A stretch of DNA of 64,000 nucleotides from Phlyctochytrium arcticum. Lineage: Eukaryota; Chytridiomycota; Chytridiomycetes; Chytridiales; Chytridiaceae. Made by a program: the position numbers and the translations under genes. This document shows, piece by piece, positions 1 to 11,600 of this stretch (positions within the stretch are counted from its first letter, which is position 1; each line of letters starts with the position of its first letter). The notes below the pieces were generated by a model that worked only from the letters and a program-made list of their open reading frames with translations, made no database searches and was not told where the DNA came from. The stretch is from contig JAHLKI010000025.1 of assembly GCA_025602905.1 (NCBI GenBank), forward strand, positions 186,001 through 250,000. Direction: 5' to 3'.

Positions 1-95
1 CATGTAGAATAATAGGAAGCGTTGAAGTGGTCGCGCGCGCATGACTGCGCGAAGCGTGTTCTATTGTAGGTCAGATAACTTGCGGTAGCGGGACG

Positions 96-486
96 CGTCT
101 GATACGGTAATGAGAAGGAAAGGTTTGTCGCGAAATACAAAGGAAAGATGTGTGCGCATCCAAGTTTGTGGATGCGTTTTGAGAAGAAATTTGCATTCGT
201 GTCTCATACGGCGGTAGAAGGAAACATCTGTCGCGGAGTACTTAGGAAAGAAGTCTGCGCAACCTTGTTTCTGGCCACAGGGCCACGCGTTCTGAGGAGC
301 AAAAATTCACACGCCAACTTACGGCCACTGGGGCATGCGTCTCATACGGAGATTGAAGCAGCTACATGTTGCACAGTTCTTAGTAATAGGTACGAAGGAA
401 GTCCGCCCAACATTGTTTCCGGCTGACGGTGCACGAGTTCTGGACCGAAAAATTCACACGCCAACCTTGCGCCAACCGGACACGCT
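96..486. repeat. Three degenerate tandem repeat units
   Basis: Three diverged units each open with a CGTCT(G/C)ATACGG-like block (near 96, 200 and 338). The last two share an AAAATTCACACGCCAAC block and a GG-C-C-GG-C-CACG pattern towards their ends. Unit length is roughly 105-150 bp. Short ORFs across it are by-products of the repeat. No coding function is seen. Confidence 0.55.
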
Positions 487-690
487 TTGAGAACGGACAA
501 TTCATACATGGTTTACGAGTACTTTACAGCAGAAGCGTCACGCAGCAATGTTCTCAATAACAACAATAACATGCGTAGTAATGTGAACCAAGAACGACAA
601 AGATATATACAGTAAGCAACCCAGTAGGGGCGCACGCAAGAAGACAGACAAACACATGTGTCAATTGTCCAGGAACAGACGGCAGGAATA

Positions 691-981
691 TCAAGGTAGA
701 ATTTGTTTTCCTGTTGCAGTGAAGAAGTGGGTGGCACAAATCACATTCAAAGAGTGAAGGGTACCGAAGACGTCAACTATTTGTCCACATGAGACAAAGT
801 CCTGAAGCTCACCCCAGACAGGCGCACGTCGAACTATAACAGAGCGTTGGAGGGACCCGTCAGCACCCTTGAAGGTGTAGGTGACGTTCAAGTACCAATT
901 GTTGAGTAAGGTAATCTTACCCCGTACGAAGACCATGGCATGTGGGAACGGCGCGTTCCGGGCAGCAGCAGGCACGGACAT
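691..981 (-). CDS. Small hypothetical protein (96 aa)
   Basis: A 96-codon open frame beginning at the ATG at 981 (MSVPAAARN...). The frame stays open further upstream, but that part is hydrophobic and low in complexity, so I prefer the internal start. The middle alternates beta-strand-like hydrophobic stretches (VFVRGKITLL, YLNVTYTF, RSVIVRRAP, IVDVFGTL), which could be a small beta-barrel, but no family is recognised. No neighbour on either side supports an operon or a named element. It could be a random open frame in repeat DNA. Confidence 0.25.
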   Translation of the reverse strand: MSVPAAARNAPFPHAMVFVRGKITLLNNWYLNVTYTFKGADGSLQRSVIVRRAPVWGELQDFVSCGQIVDVFGTLHSLNVICATHFFTATGKQILP

Positions 982-1146
982 AATGTTGAGAGTGGTAGGA
1001 CACAAAAAAGTTGGTGACTGGCAGAAGAATCCCTGAAAGGCAAGGCAGAGGATAAAGCAGTCAACAATAAATCCGCGGCACGTCAGCCAAAAGAAAAAAG
1101 TACGGCGGCCGTTTTGTAACAAAGATGGCACAAAGAGCTCGAACAT

Positions 1147-2009
1147 GAATGTCAGTCCAAGTACCAGTCGAGCAGTCAGCTATACTTCAAACGCATGAAG
1201 ACCCTGACTGCAGAGAAAGCGCCGTTCCAAGCAAAGCAGAAACGGACAAGCGGTCCGCATTTAAGCTTAACTGTAAAACGGTGCGGCGTACGGCCCATAC
1301 TTAGGGATGAAAGACGAGGAAACGGTCAAGGATGTTACCCGCGGGATCTTAGGCAAAAGAAAAAACCATAGCAGACAAACTCTGTTTGGGGTCCTCCAGA
1401 CAGGAGTTGTAGTGGACGGACTCGACGCAATGAGGAATTGTAAACCGCCGAATTAGATACCGTGGCATTACCAGGTTATGCACTCAATCAAGGCTTGTGC
1501 AAATTTTGAAATAACTCGTGCTGTGTGGTAGCTCTCGATGCAATTCATCTGCCAGCACTCGTTGCTGCTCAACTCGCGTGCAGGGGTTGTGACCCCCCCC
1601 TCCTTGTGATTTGCATTTTCAAAAACCACTGCAGGATTTCTGGCAGTGGTATGAGTCAGGGCTTAGCTTGCGCAGCCATCAGGTGATTCAGATCAGAATG
1701 CACGGGAACGCTGGGGGGAATGCGGCACGCCAATGCGTCCATTATATGACATCGAACATTCCCTCAGTGCAACCCCAACCTCACTATAGGGTGGCACAGT
1801 CATTGCTGCTCACGTAATCCAAGTTTGCAAGATTCACCCGAGGCGGTTTTTCATTGTTTACCTTCACCCATCTTCTCCATCTTGTGCACAACCTACACAT
1901 AGTAACCTGTACTTTTAGCCCACAAAGAAGACGTTCTGGTACCTTCAAAGACATTGGCAGCTTTTTTTACCCAGTTAAATAACCAAACTTTAGATATTTT
2001 AATACGTTA
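1147..2009. other. Non-coding stretch
   Basis: No supported gene. It contains a C8 run near 1591 and only short, unconvincing open frames. Confidence 0.5.
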
Positions 2010-2361
2010 GTGTGGCATGCCGCCAAAAAGAAAGGTAGATTGCGCTTGTGGTTAATCTCGAAGATTGTCCTTCCCCACGTCTTGAACCCCGGCCCATCCT
2101 CTTCACATACTCTTCAGTTATTCGTACTTACACCTCCTATAGCTACCGGCCACAGATTGCAGTGGTCAGTGGTACCATACAGTTCCTGGAAGAAAGGGTT
2201 CGAAATGGTACTATAAACCTGGTTGTGCCAGCTGTGGATGTAAGACGTCTGCCCGATTTCAACGTCTATCTTGGTCTGAGGTTGAGCGTCTGCAACTTCT
2301 TGGACTTAACTTTCAGTTTGGCGCTGGTTCTACTTCTGCGTACATTTGTAATGTAACACGT

Positions 2362-4375
2362 TTGCAATGGAGAGAAGCCAGCTTTTTTGGTATTCAGTCT
2401 CTCGGAAATCCGCAGGCAGATGATCCAGATCTAGCAGTTGAAGAAGAGGAAGAGAGAGAGACTGTCGTAATTCTAGCAGACTACGATATGCCAGAGGACA
2501 TTTCGGCCATGTCTGTGTCAATTCCCACACAAGCAAACCCCGAAACTTCTCTTGAATCACCAACGCTGGCTGACTACCACCTTGCGCTCTTGGAGTTTAG
2601 CGGCGTACCTTTCAAAGAGAATCCGTTTGTCCAAATAGATGAGTTCATCTCCCAAAACCCTCGCTCGTACAAGTTGAAAGCATCAGTTTTCTCCATTTCA
2701 AACTCTCATTCGGCAACACACAATGAACGCAAGAAGAGAGGCATAATCTTCTCTATCTGTTATGATGCTTGGATCTTGGACAGGAAGAACAACTACATCA
2801 AACGCTATCTTCGTCAGCAGCTGCATAACACTTCCTACACTACGCAGCGGCTGTTCTCTCGAATGGGTATCTGCTATCACCCGTCAAAGTAGCCAAGAAA
2901 AGCTGATCAGAAAAATTATCACCACCCGTCCTCTCCTAGTCGTCACCATAGATGATTTCCACTGGTGTCACATTAGGGCATTGCCTGCCACCGCAAACGC
3001 GCAAGGAAAATTCACAACGGCTCATACGGCGGCCGATTATGGGGTTAAACTCCATCCCTCCATACGCCCGCTTTCTGCAGCGTTCGCAGATGCCACCACC
3101 GCGGTTTTGAAAGATTGATTGGGTCACAAATATCATTGTCCGCCCAACGGTATCCTATGCTGAACTTAGGCAAGGTGCCATCCATTCCAAAAAATGTACG
3201 CGTACAGTATCTCGACCAAGGCTGCATCAAAAGGACTTCCATCTCATTGGCAGTGACGCGAATCCCTTGAAAAGCGCAGCGGACTTATTTCCAATTTTGG
3301 AGAATGTGGCAATCTTCTTGGCTAAGGTACCGTATTTCTCAAAGAAAATGCCTCTTCAGCGATTGATAGGCTTTCTTCGCACAGGTGGGTTATCCTGAAA
3401 AAGATGGCGTTTTTACACATTCCCTCGTTCTGGCCGGTGACTTTACCTTTGGATGTACGCCAGCAAGCTTTTCAACGCACCAATATTCAGCTCGCTCAAG
3501 CCCCATGTGCTCACCGTCCCTGACCTAATGCACATCTCACTGAGTGCGCAAGAGGCTATCCTCATTCACGCCTGGGGCATTATCCATCCTCTGTGGGTCG
3601 CAGGGTACCCAGAGATTGAAACAACCACACCCATTAAGATGCGCCCCAAAAGGCGGACCGCCATGGTGGCAGGAGTGTCGCAAGGAGATCATTTCAACCT
3701 TTGAGTCGGCCGCAGCGACCAATGGGCACGCCACAGCCATCCGAAAAGCCATGATTAGTTCATTAATCTGGGTCTTCGAGGAAGCAATTCCTCTGGCTGT
3801 GGACGCGCCGTATCTTTTGGCAAGTGGTGATATTGACTCAATAAAGAATTGTCTTCAGCGCCTCTACCATCTTTTCGTGCGGTTGGAAAAGAAGCACTAC
3901 GTGAACATTGTTTTATTCATGTCCGGCTTCCTTGAAAAATTGCTTCCAAAAATGTCGCCAGAAAAAGCAGCCGCTATTTTTTCAGTTTGCTCAAGTGAGG
4001 TCATGGAGGTTTTTCAGTCTGTACTGCATCCGGCTATTCGATTTCAAGACTCGGATGAGCAAGTGTCGCGCAAGGCGCTGTTGATTACGGCGATGAAGGA
4101 TGACAGTGCCACTCACCCAACTTGCCGCCATGACCGGACGTGAGAAAGAATTCCAAGAGCAGGCCGTTTCTTTCACAATTGAAGGAGGGGTGTCAACTAC
4201 CCTCAGTCCTCTTGAAAGCGCAATGGAAAGGGTCGTGCCCGGAATGGTAAGACATTTGCAGGCCTGGTTCTCCACCCTCTTTGAATTCTCATTCGATGTT
4301 GTCAGTAAGAATGGAAAACCCTCCGCTGTCTCCATCCCCTTCACCATCCAACTCGCTTCCAACACCATTGGCTAG
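2362..4375 (+). pseudogene. Decayed multi-exon gene, weakly DUF6589-like
   Basis: A chain of open segments in changing frames (2362-2892, 2762-3118, about 3119-3380, 3544-4143, 4100-4375) reads as one protein. The first segment has an acidic EEEEERE patch and then ILDRKNNYIKRYL and LFSRMGICY. The next has VVTIDDFHWCHIRALP followed by a TTAHTA block, and a later segment is helical (LYHLFVRLEKKHYVNIVLF). The order 'short helical repeat, LxxxGI, aromatic-rich IDD/YDN-F motif, TTA' resembles the fungal transposon-associated DUF6589 proteins as I remember them; this is inference from pattern, not a search. Frame changes may be introns or indels; I could not fix all the splice sites. No intact start-to-stop gene is present. 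Confidence 0.35.
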
Positions 4376-4814
4376 CCCTGCGAAGGGTGCCAAGGGGCTT
4401 TCGGTATCGAAGAAACCACAGCCGGTTGTCTTGGCCATCGTCTGCGAAACGCTAATTCCATTACAACTTTGCCGGCAGACATTCGCAAAACCTGGGAACG
4501 AGATAGACATCTCGCAGTACCAAGTCCTTCCTCCTCCCAAACGTAGCGCCCCCCTTGCCGACATCACGAACGGGCAAGGAAAACCTGCAAAGGCAAAGAA
4601 AGTGCGAGACTTCCTCACCGAGGAGACCACCCGCGGGCTACAACTCACCTCCTGTGGCTGCGGCGAGAATGCCTGCAAATACCAAGCCATGTACTCCTGG
4701 ATAGCCCATCAATCCATGACATTTTTCTGGCTCAACATTGATCAAGTGTCAGCACGCGAGACTGAAGGTATGTTTGGGGAGTCACATTCCATTACAGTAT
4801 GTGTTTATGTATGA
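4289..4814 (+). CDS. Pro/Lys-rich hypothetical segment
   Basis: An open frame with a Ser/Pro-rich start (PLSPSPSPSNSLPTPLASP), a segment with PPPKRSAPLADITNG and KPAKAKKVRDFL, and a Cys patch (CGCGENAC). It overlaps the end of the preceding decayed gene in another frame and could be its 3' exon. The 'PLA-I-N' string also occurs near 23,440 in the second half of the disrupted gene, so this may be transposon tail sequence. No family recognised. Confidence 0.25.
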
Positions 4815-5403
4815 CCACTTGACGAGGTAAGTACTCACGCGTTCTATACCATCATTAGAATGATCGAATGATCTGTATGATGGAGAGAAAAGTAGCTGAG
4901 GGATTGGATTTTCTGCAAGCATTTTTGTACCTCACCCAAGATCAGTGCCGATGTTAAGCGTAGAAGTTCCTATTATTAGACTCTTCATCATTAGGCAGTT
5001 TTCAGACCGTAGATTTTTTCAGGACACATAAACATTCATTTACTATTATTCTCTGTATTTACCAACTACCATTAACATAGATTTGCGCTTGTAGCTTCCT
5101 TTTTTGAAGTTGGGCATTGGATGGTCTCGCGTTAATTCCCAACCTCCGACGCGCCTTAGGTAAATTTTGATGCCAAATTTCTGGGATTGCGCTGAGTACA
5201 TTCCCAATTTTCAAGATCCTACCTGATATAATTTGGCTACGAAATCAGTGATGTGCCCGTGATACATACTCACCAACCACGGGTTTGGGTGTCCTTTGAT
5301 TCGATATGAAGAGATGCTGCTGTTTCCACAGGTCCAATTAGCAGACAAGCAAGAACAGGCTCCTGACACAAGGTGATATCCCGCGAATCAGAGCAACTTC
5401 ATT
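4815..5403. other. AT-rich non-coding stretch
   Basis: No gene seen. AT-rich, with scattered intron-like GTAAGT and TAG motifs but no open frame of note. Confidence 0.4.
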
Positions 5404-7716
5404 ATGATTTCTGACGATGTCCCCAGGCTCCATCTGATCAAACACTTTCTTGAAGTCTTGAGGGCTGAACGTCTACCATCCGAAGTCATTAAAACCAGTC
5501 CTGCGAGACCCGAGGATGATTTGCTGTTTGTCAAAGTTATGCGTGTCAATGATCGCAATGTGAACAAGACGACCATGTGCACTCCGAGTGGAATAGGATT
5601 TCTCATGGAGGCTTACGGCAAAAAAATCAATCGGGAAATCAGCTTCAGAACAGCGGCTGGGTCCGCGTTTCTGCAAGTCTTGCAAGTCATCATGGATGGA
5701 GAATTAGATAGTGCACCGGAAGTGGATGTGGAGCTAACCCCAAGGCAAGGTAAACAGTAAGCAGTTCATGCTAGAGAACGACTAGTTAGTAGTGGTATTT
5801 GTAGTGGACTGTAACAATAGAATATGTGATGATCTAATACATCTTGGCAACTAGTTTTGCCTAATCAACTCTTGAGAACTACAGCGGAACTGCGACAGGC
5901 GAAAGCCACTCATCTACAAGCACATCAAGATAATGAATCCTTGATGGAGTTTCAGAATTGCAAGATCCGCAATGTTGCATTGACTTGTGAGCAACTTATC
6001 AACAAAAGAGCAATGGAAGGGCAGAAGATCAAAGAGTTGGATGAGAAGTGTCCCTTTCTTGTTGCCCCAGGTCATTTCCGTATACGTCATTGAAAAGTAC
6101 ACACCATTGATCTTTTAGGCAGGTCGGAAGCACGTTTTGAAGGCTGCAGAACTATATGCAAAGTATCATGACAAACCACCCATCACAGAAAGCCCCCACA
6201 CAGCTCTTGCCCTTCTCGGCATGGATGCTGTGGTGTCTGGGTGCTTGACGACGGACTTATTTTGGTGGGACTTTATCTCTCCTCAAGTGAGCAATCAAAT
6301 TACAATATTTTGGCAAAACCGTTAATAACACGCACCAGCTTCGGTTTTTTACCATTAAAGATTTTCGAGGGGCCAACGCGTCCATATTTACCGACCGGGT
6401 GTCGGATTTCTTCTACGAGTTGCAGACTCGATTCGGGACTAAAGCCTACGACTTCCTACTGGGGTGACGGTGGCAGGGACAAGGGAGGAATCAAGTGCTG
6501 TCGCCAGAAGATTGGGACAGTAACTTCATCCTCCTTTCGTCCAAAACCCAAATTATGCGCAGGTCAAAGGCCCCGGAGGTTATGAGACTTGACGCTGAGC
6601 GTCTTGACAGCATAGCAAAGGAGTTTCACAAAGTGCAGGCCCTCATCGGGAAGAGGCGCCTTGTCGGTGCAATTCCGTTTCACGAGACCGATACGGGAGT
6701 TGCGACCGTGCTGAGATCTAACGGGCGGGTCAAAGGGACCATTGATTGCGGTTCCGGCTTGAACAAGCAGATTGCTGGCTATGAGGACGTCAACATTGCA
6801 AAATGTGTTTTTGCGCGCAAATGATCGCACTGGAGTCTAACCATTGGGCTTCATAGGTGGAGAAACGCCGTGATCTATGGGAAGTATATTGTGACCAGCT
6901 GGCCGTTACGGTCCAGACCACCAACCCCGGCACTCTGGCCAACGGAGACTCGACTTCTTTTGAGTCATATCTTACGCGACTGCTGGAGAAGGTGGTAGAG
7001 GAGTTCGCCGTCTTTCCGACCAAGCTGAAGGAACAAGCTCCCCACGTCCAAAAGCAAGCGATAGCCAAAGAAAAAAAATTGCCAAACTAGCCGCTAAACG
7101 GCAAGCTACCGAGGTCAAAGGCCCCGCAAGTCAAAGACCAGCGGCAGTTTTGGCTGCATACTTAAATGAAATTCAGAAAAGTGAAGATTTGAGTGTAAGG
7201 GTAAGTGATCAAGGAACTGGAATATTGGAAGTCGTTTAGGAGTCTAATCCGTGTTTGATAGGTGCAGGAGACGCTACAACTCTGCAAGTTTTACCAAAAT
7301 CAACTCAAGTCGGCGACCCCCAACAGATTCTGAATTGGACTTGGATGCAACAGAGGCAGACAATTCCGATTTTGAGTCTGACACAACGGTTGCAGACAAA
7401 CAGAGCACGTTATCGCGAATACAAGCTGAATTGGGCACATTCAGCGCAGACAACAGGAAAGTCTACGTGGATACTACTCTCTTTCTCCTTCCACAAGCTA
7501 AAAAATTGCAGGTTGGGCAATTCCCGACTCACAATGATCCTTTTTGCGGATCGCCTACGCATGCTCCATCACAGCCCCCAACTACAACCAAAACGAATAC
7601 ATTACACGAATGTTGTTGCAAGAATTCAAAGACAGGAATGTCCCTCTTGTTACAATAAATTGCGACAGGGCATCTCATGCCCTTGGACTGAAATGAGTTG
7701 GCGTAAGTCAGGATAG
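5404..7716 (+). pseudogene. Unrecognised multi-exon coding region, decayed
   Basis: Consecutive open segments (5404-5760, 5857-6093, 6137-6325, 6495-6824, 6857-7090, 7251-7716), each ending near a GT and resuming after an AG, so this was probably one spliced gene. Visible stretches include a charged helical part (AELRQAKATHLQAHQDNESL), LDAERLDSIAKEFHKVQALIG, and a Gly-rich part reading VRSNGRVKGTIDCGSG-like in one frame. The segment at 6495-6824 stops at TGA and the frame changes afterwards. Nothing matches a family I recognise. It sits between the DUF6589-like region and Helitron-1, so it is probably part of the same or another decayed element. Confidence 0.3.
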
Positions 7717-7810
7717 CCGTCCTGAGGCCGTGTTCATAACGCAAATAAGTACCTTTCCTGTCACTCTAGTGAACAAGCTATCAGAAATTCTATACATTAA
7801 AATAGAATCC

Positions 7811-7845
7811 GTCTGAACCACGTGCCCCACGTGACCTGTTCGGAC
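7811..7845. repeat. First copy of the CACGTG-containing inverted-repeat motif
   Basis: GTCTGAAC, CACGTG, CCC, CACGTG, ACCTG, TTCGGAC. This is a diverged copy of the motif at 8368-8403, lying 557 bp upstream of it. Confidence 0.6.
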
Positions 7846-7851
7846 TCCAAA

Positions 7852-8096
7852 ATCTTTGGGCAAATCCTCGAGGCCGTAGGCCGAGTCCCAAAGCCCAGTT
7901 TGGTAATCATGAGCGTGGAAAAACACATTGCATCTTTGCATGGCAGTTGGTAAGTGATGGAGGGCCTTGAGTTGAAATCTCTGGGCAAATCCTCGAGGCC
8001 ATAGGCCGAGTCCCAATGCCAGATTACATCTTGGCATGGCCTGAGCGTGGGAAAACAGATGGCATCTTGGCATGGCTGTTTGGGAGTGATGGAGGG
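7852..8096. repeat. Tandem duplication, unit about 120 bp
   Basis: Two diverged copies (about 7852-7964 and 7977-8096). Each runs from a GGGCAAATCCTCGAGGCC(G/A)TAGG block, through GCGTGG(G)AAAAACA, to GGCATGGC...GTGATGGAGGG. Non-coding. Confidence 0.7.
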
Positions 8097-8239
8097 AACA
8101 AGTATTCATGGTGGGATGGCGTCGCCTGGGCGAGTATTGCACATAGTCTTGATTTCCAAAGCCAACCCAAGATGGGAGGGGGATTTGCAGCCATGGTTTT
8201 AGAGGAGCGCTCAATGGAATTGGCAGTGAGAATGACCAG

Positions 8240-8345
8240 GGGCATTCTGTATATGGAAGCTCTGCCATTCTTTTGCAGACTTCCTCTGTGTTTGGTTTAC
8301 ATTCGTCTCTGTATTGGGCCTAGCCCCATACCTGGCATATCCTCG
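8240..8345. repeat. Left copy of the direct repeat flanking Helitron-1
   Basis: About 106 bp, from GGGCATTCTGTATATGGAA to CCTGGCATATCCTCG, repeated in the same orientation at 13595-13732. The right copy carries about 32 extra bases. The two copies bracket Helitron-1. Confidence 0.75.
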
Positions 8346-8367
8346 TCTATTTAGTATAGTAGCAGTT

Positions 8368-8403
8368 GTCCGAAAACACGTGCCCCACGTGACCTGTTCG
8401 GAC
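8368..8403 (+). promoter_or_regulatory. Inverted-repeat motif and TATA box upstream of Helitron-1
   Basis: GTCCGAA at 8368 and TTCGGAC at 8397-8403 form an inverted repeat that encloses two CACGTG palindromes. A TATA-like TATAAG lies at 8478-8483, and the first supported ATG of Helitron-1 is at 8631. A related GTCCGAA...GTCCGGAC pair precedes the TATA box of Helitron-2. A promoter role is inference. Confidence 0.4.
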
Positions 8404-8630
8404 ACCCGTTGCTCCCGTCAAGGCCGTTGGCCGAGCCATCTTTTGAGTTCTCTCTTTTCATTCTCTCCAAGACACCATATAAGTAAATATCTTACTGTGG
8501 ACGCTACTACAACTACTGTGACCCACACCAACACAACTACTTTGCTACGTAAGTGTCCAGGTTACTGTACTACCGCCGTTTGCAATTGCTGACAGTTCTG
8601 CATCTTAGATCAACTCTCGCGATCTTCACT

Positions 8631-11600
8631 ATGTCTTCAATCATGAGAGCGATTGAAGAACATGCGCGTGCGCTTATAGCACAACACGGCAATGCCGCCG
8701 CTGCTATTGATGCTCAGGTCGAGCAGCAACAGCAAGGTTCTGCTACCGACTGCCGTGCCAACGAGCTCATTGCCCAACATGGCAGCGCGCTTCAAGCATT
8801 ACGCCAGCGCGCCATCACTCAACCACGCCGCATCATCCCTCCACCACAGCAACGAGCTCGACCTGCTCCGTTGCTTCCTTTGGGACTCTGCCCCTTTCAA
8901 GATTCCGATATTGGCTCCCCAACCAGACTCAATGTTGGCCATCAAGACAAGGTGTGCCCAATGTGTGATGCGCGTGTATGGGACAAGGAATTTACTGGAC
9001 GCGCCAATTGTCTTAATCTGTACGGCATCTGCTGTGCAAAGGGCAACGTCCATCTGCCCAACCTTCCCACTACCCCCCCTTTGCTTGCCCAACTTTTTAA
9101 CCCAGGAGCCGCGAGCAAAAAAGTTTCGGGAGGAAGTGCGGCAGTACAACACTGCACTGAGCTTTACTTCAATGGGTGCAAAAGTGGACAGAAGAGTAAC
9201 CAATCGTCGTGGTGGGCCGCCAGTCTACTGTATCCAAGGCGAAGTCAGGCATTGCATTGGTTCTTTGCTCCCTGAGGCAGGAGGAACACCAATGTTTGCT
9301 CAGTTCTACGTCTGCAATACACAGATTGGTGCAGCCAACTGCCCGGATGTGATCTCTGAGTCCCAGACGCAGCTTTGTCGTGAGTTACCAGACATGCTCA
9401 TGCAGGAGAACCCGTACGCACGCACATTCAGAATGGCACAAGAGAGACTCCAAGATTCTGATGATCCACCAAACAATCTCCGAATGCGGCTCTTAGCTGA
9501 CCGCGCGAAGGACGGACGCCGTTACAATCTGCCAACTGCAGACAAGGTTGCCGCACTGATGGTCGGTGATGGCTCTCACGATGCTCATCACGATGACAAT
9601 ATCCTTCAACACCGAGATGGTGGAGGTCTCAAGCGAATCTACGAAACCTTTGTCGGCTACTATCCTCTCGGATATCCCCTGCTGTTTCCGCGGGGTGAGG
9701 ATGGATGGCATCCAAAGATCAAGACCCGCGATCGTGCTGCTTCTGCACCTGCTCCAACCGAATCTGGCGGTGAAGACAACGAAGTCAACGAGGACGCACC
9801 AGCCGAAGAGTCCACCAAGCGGCAATATGTTTCCATGCGAGAGTTTTCGGCGTATCGCTTGCAAGTACGACAATCTGACGGTGTCGCACTTATGCGCGGA
9901 GGCCGGCTACTTCAGCTATTCATTGTGGATGGCTATGCATCTCTGGAACAAAACCGGCTCAACTATCTGAAGCAAAACCAAGACAAGCAGCGAGCGGATG
10001 TCTACAAAGGTCTGCAGGACGCCGTCATAGGTGGGGACTACGACAGCAACAGTATTGGCCGGAGAGTGGTTCTTCCCTCATCATTTACTGGAGGTCCTCG
10101 CCATATGATGCAGAACTATCAGGATGCAATGGCTATTTGTGCGAATTTCGGCAAACCGGATCTCATTGTTACCTTCACATGTAACCCCAATTGGCCGGAG
10201 ATCATGCAGGCACTAGTACCAGGCCAAACACCAGCAGATTGTCCTGATTTGGTTTCGCGCGTTTTCAACCTGCGCAAAAAGGAGCTGCAGAGCGAGCTTT
10301 ACAAGGACCATATCTTTGGGAAATCCGTCGCTCACCTCGGGGTGATTGAGTTCCAAAAACGTGGGCTACCCCACGCTCATATGCTCATTTGGTTAGCGGA
10401 GGATGCCAAGCTACGCCGGGTCGAAGACATTGACCGGCTAATCAGTGCCGAAATTCCTGATAGGCTGAAAAATCCGCTTGCGTTTGCAACTGTCACCAAG
10501 CACATGATGCATGGGCTGTGTGGGAACGGTTTCCCAAACGCACCCTGTATGGAGGATGGCAAGTGCAGCAAAAGTTTTCCGCAACCCTTCCGTGCTTCAA
10601 CTTCTGTGGAGGACCAGGGCTATCCAAAGTACCAGCGTAGGGACAATGGCGAGAGCGTCTTGGTCAAAAACATGCCGCTCGACAATCGATGGGTAGTTCC
10701 CCATAACCTCTACCTGTGTACCCGCTTTGATGCTCACATCAATGTCGAGGTTGTCAGCCATATTGGTGCCATCAAGTATCTCTTCAAGTATGTCTATAAG
10801 GGGCATGACTGTCATTTCAAGAGCGGGAGATTCAGATCCCGCCCAACCTACAACTGATGAAATCAAGCAGTATATTGATTGTCGCTATGTATCGGCATCT
10901 GAGGCTTGCCGGCGACTGTACAAGTTTCCCATGCAGGACAGAGAGCCTTCCATCGAAAGGTTGCCAGTATACGTCCCCGGTGACCAACCAGTAATCTTTC
11001 CTGCTGGCGAGGCCATTCGAACAATTTTGGACAGGCCTGTAAAGGATTCCATGTTGGACGCCTACATTCTGGCCAACCAAGAAGTGGAGACTGCAGCAGT
11101 GGCAACGACAATCACTAACAGTCAATTTCCCACCAAGTTCGTCTGGAAAGCCAAGCAACGGAGGTGGAAACTTCGGCAGCGGGGGTTTGCTATTGGGCGA
11201 CTTTACTATGCACCTCCTTCCGCCGGAGAATGGTACTACTTGCGGATGTTGTAGCATACGGTCAAGGGGGCCACTTCTTTTGAGGATCTCCGCATGGTGC
11301 AGGGAGAGCAGCATGCCACTTTCAAGCAGGCCTGCGTCGCGCGAGGTTTACTGGAAGATGACAATGAGTGGCACAATGTTCTGGATGAGGCCGGGGTTTG
11401 GCGGACAGGGAAAAAACTACGTGACCTGTTCTGCTATTTACTGCTCTTCTGTAACGTTACCAACCCCGATCTCTGGAACTCACATTGGCAAGTGTCTGGA
11501 ACATGTCACCCGCCAGGAAACAAGCAATCCAAGTTTGGTTCTCTCTGAAGAAGGTCTTTGGAATCGTGCATTGTACGAGATTGAGCAACTTTTGATTGTG

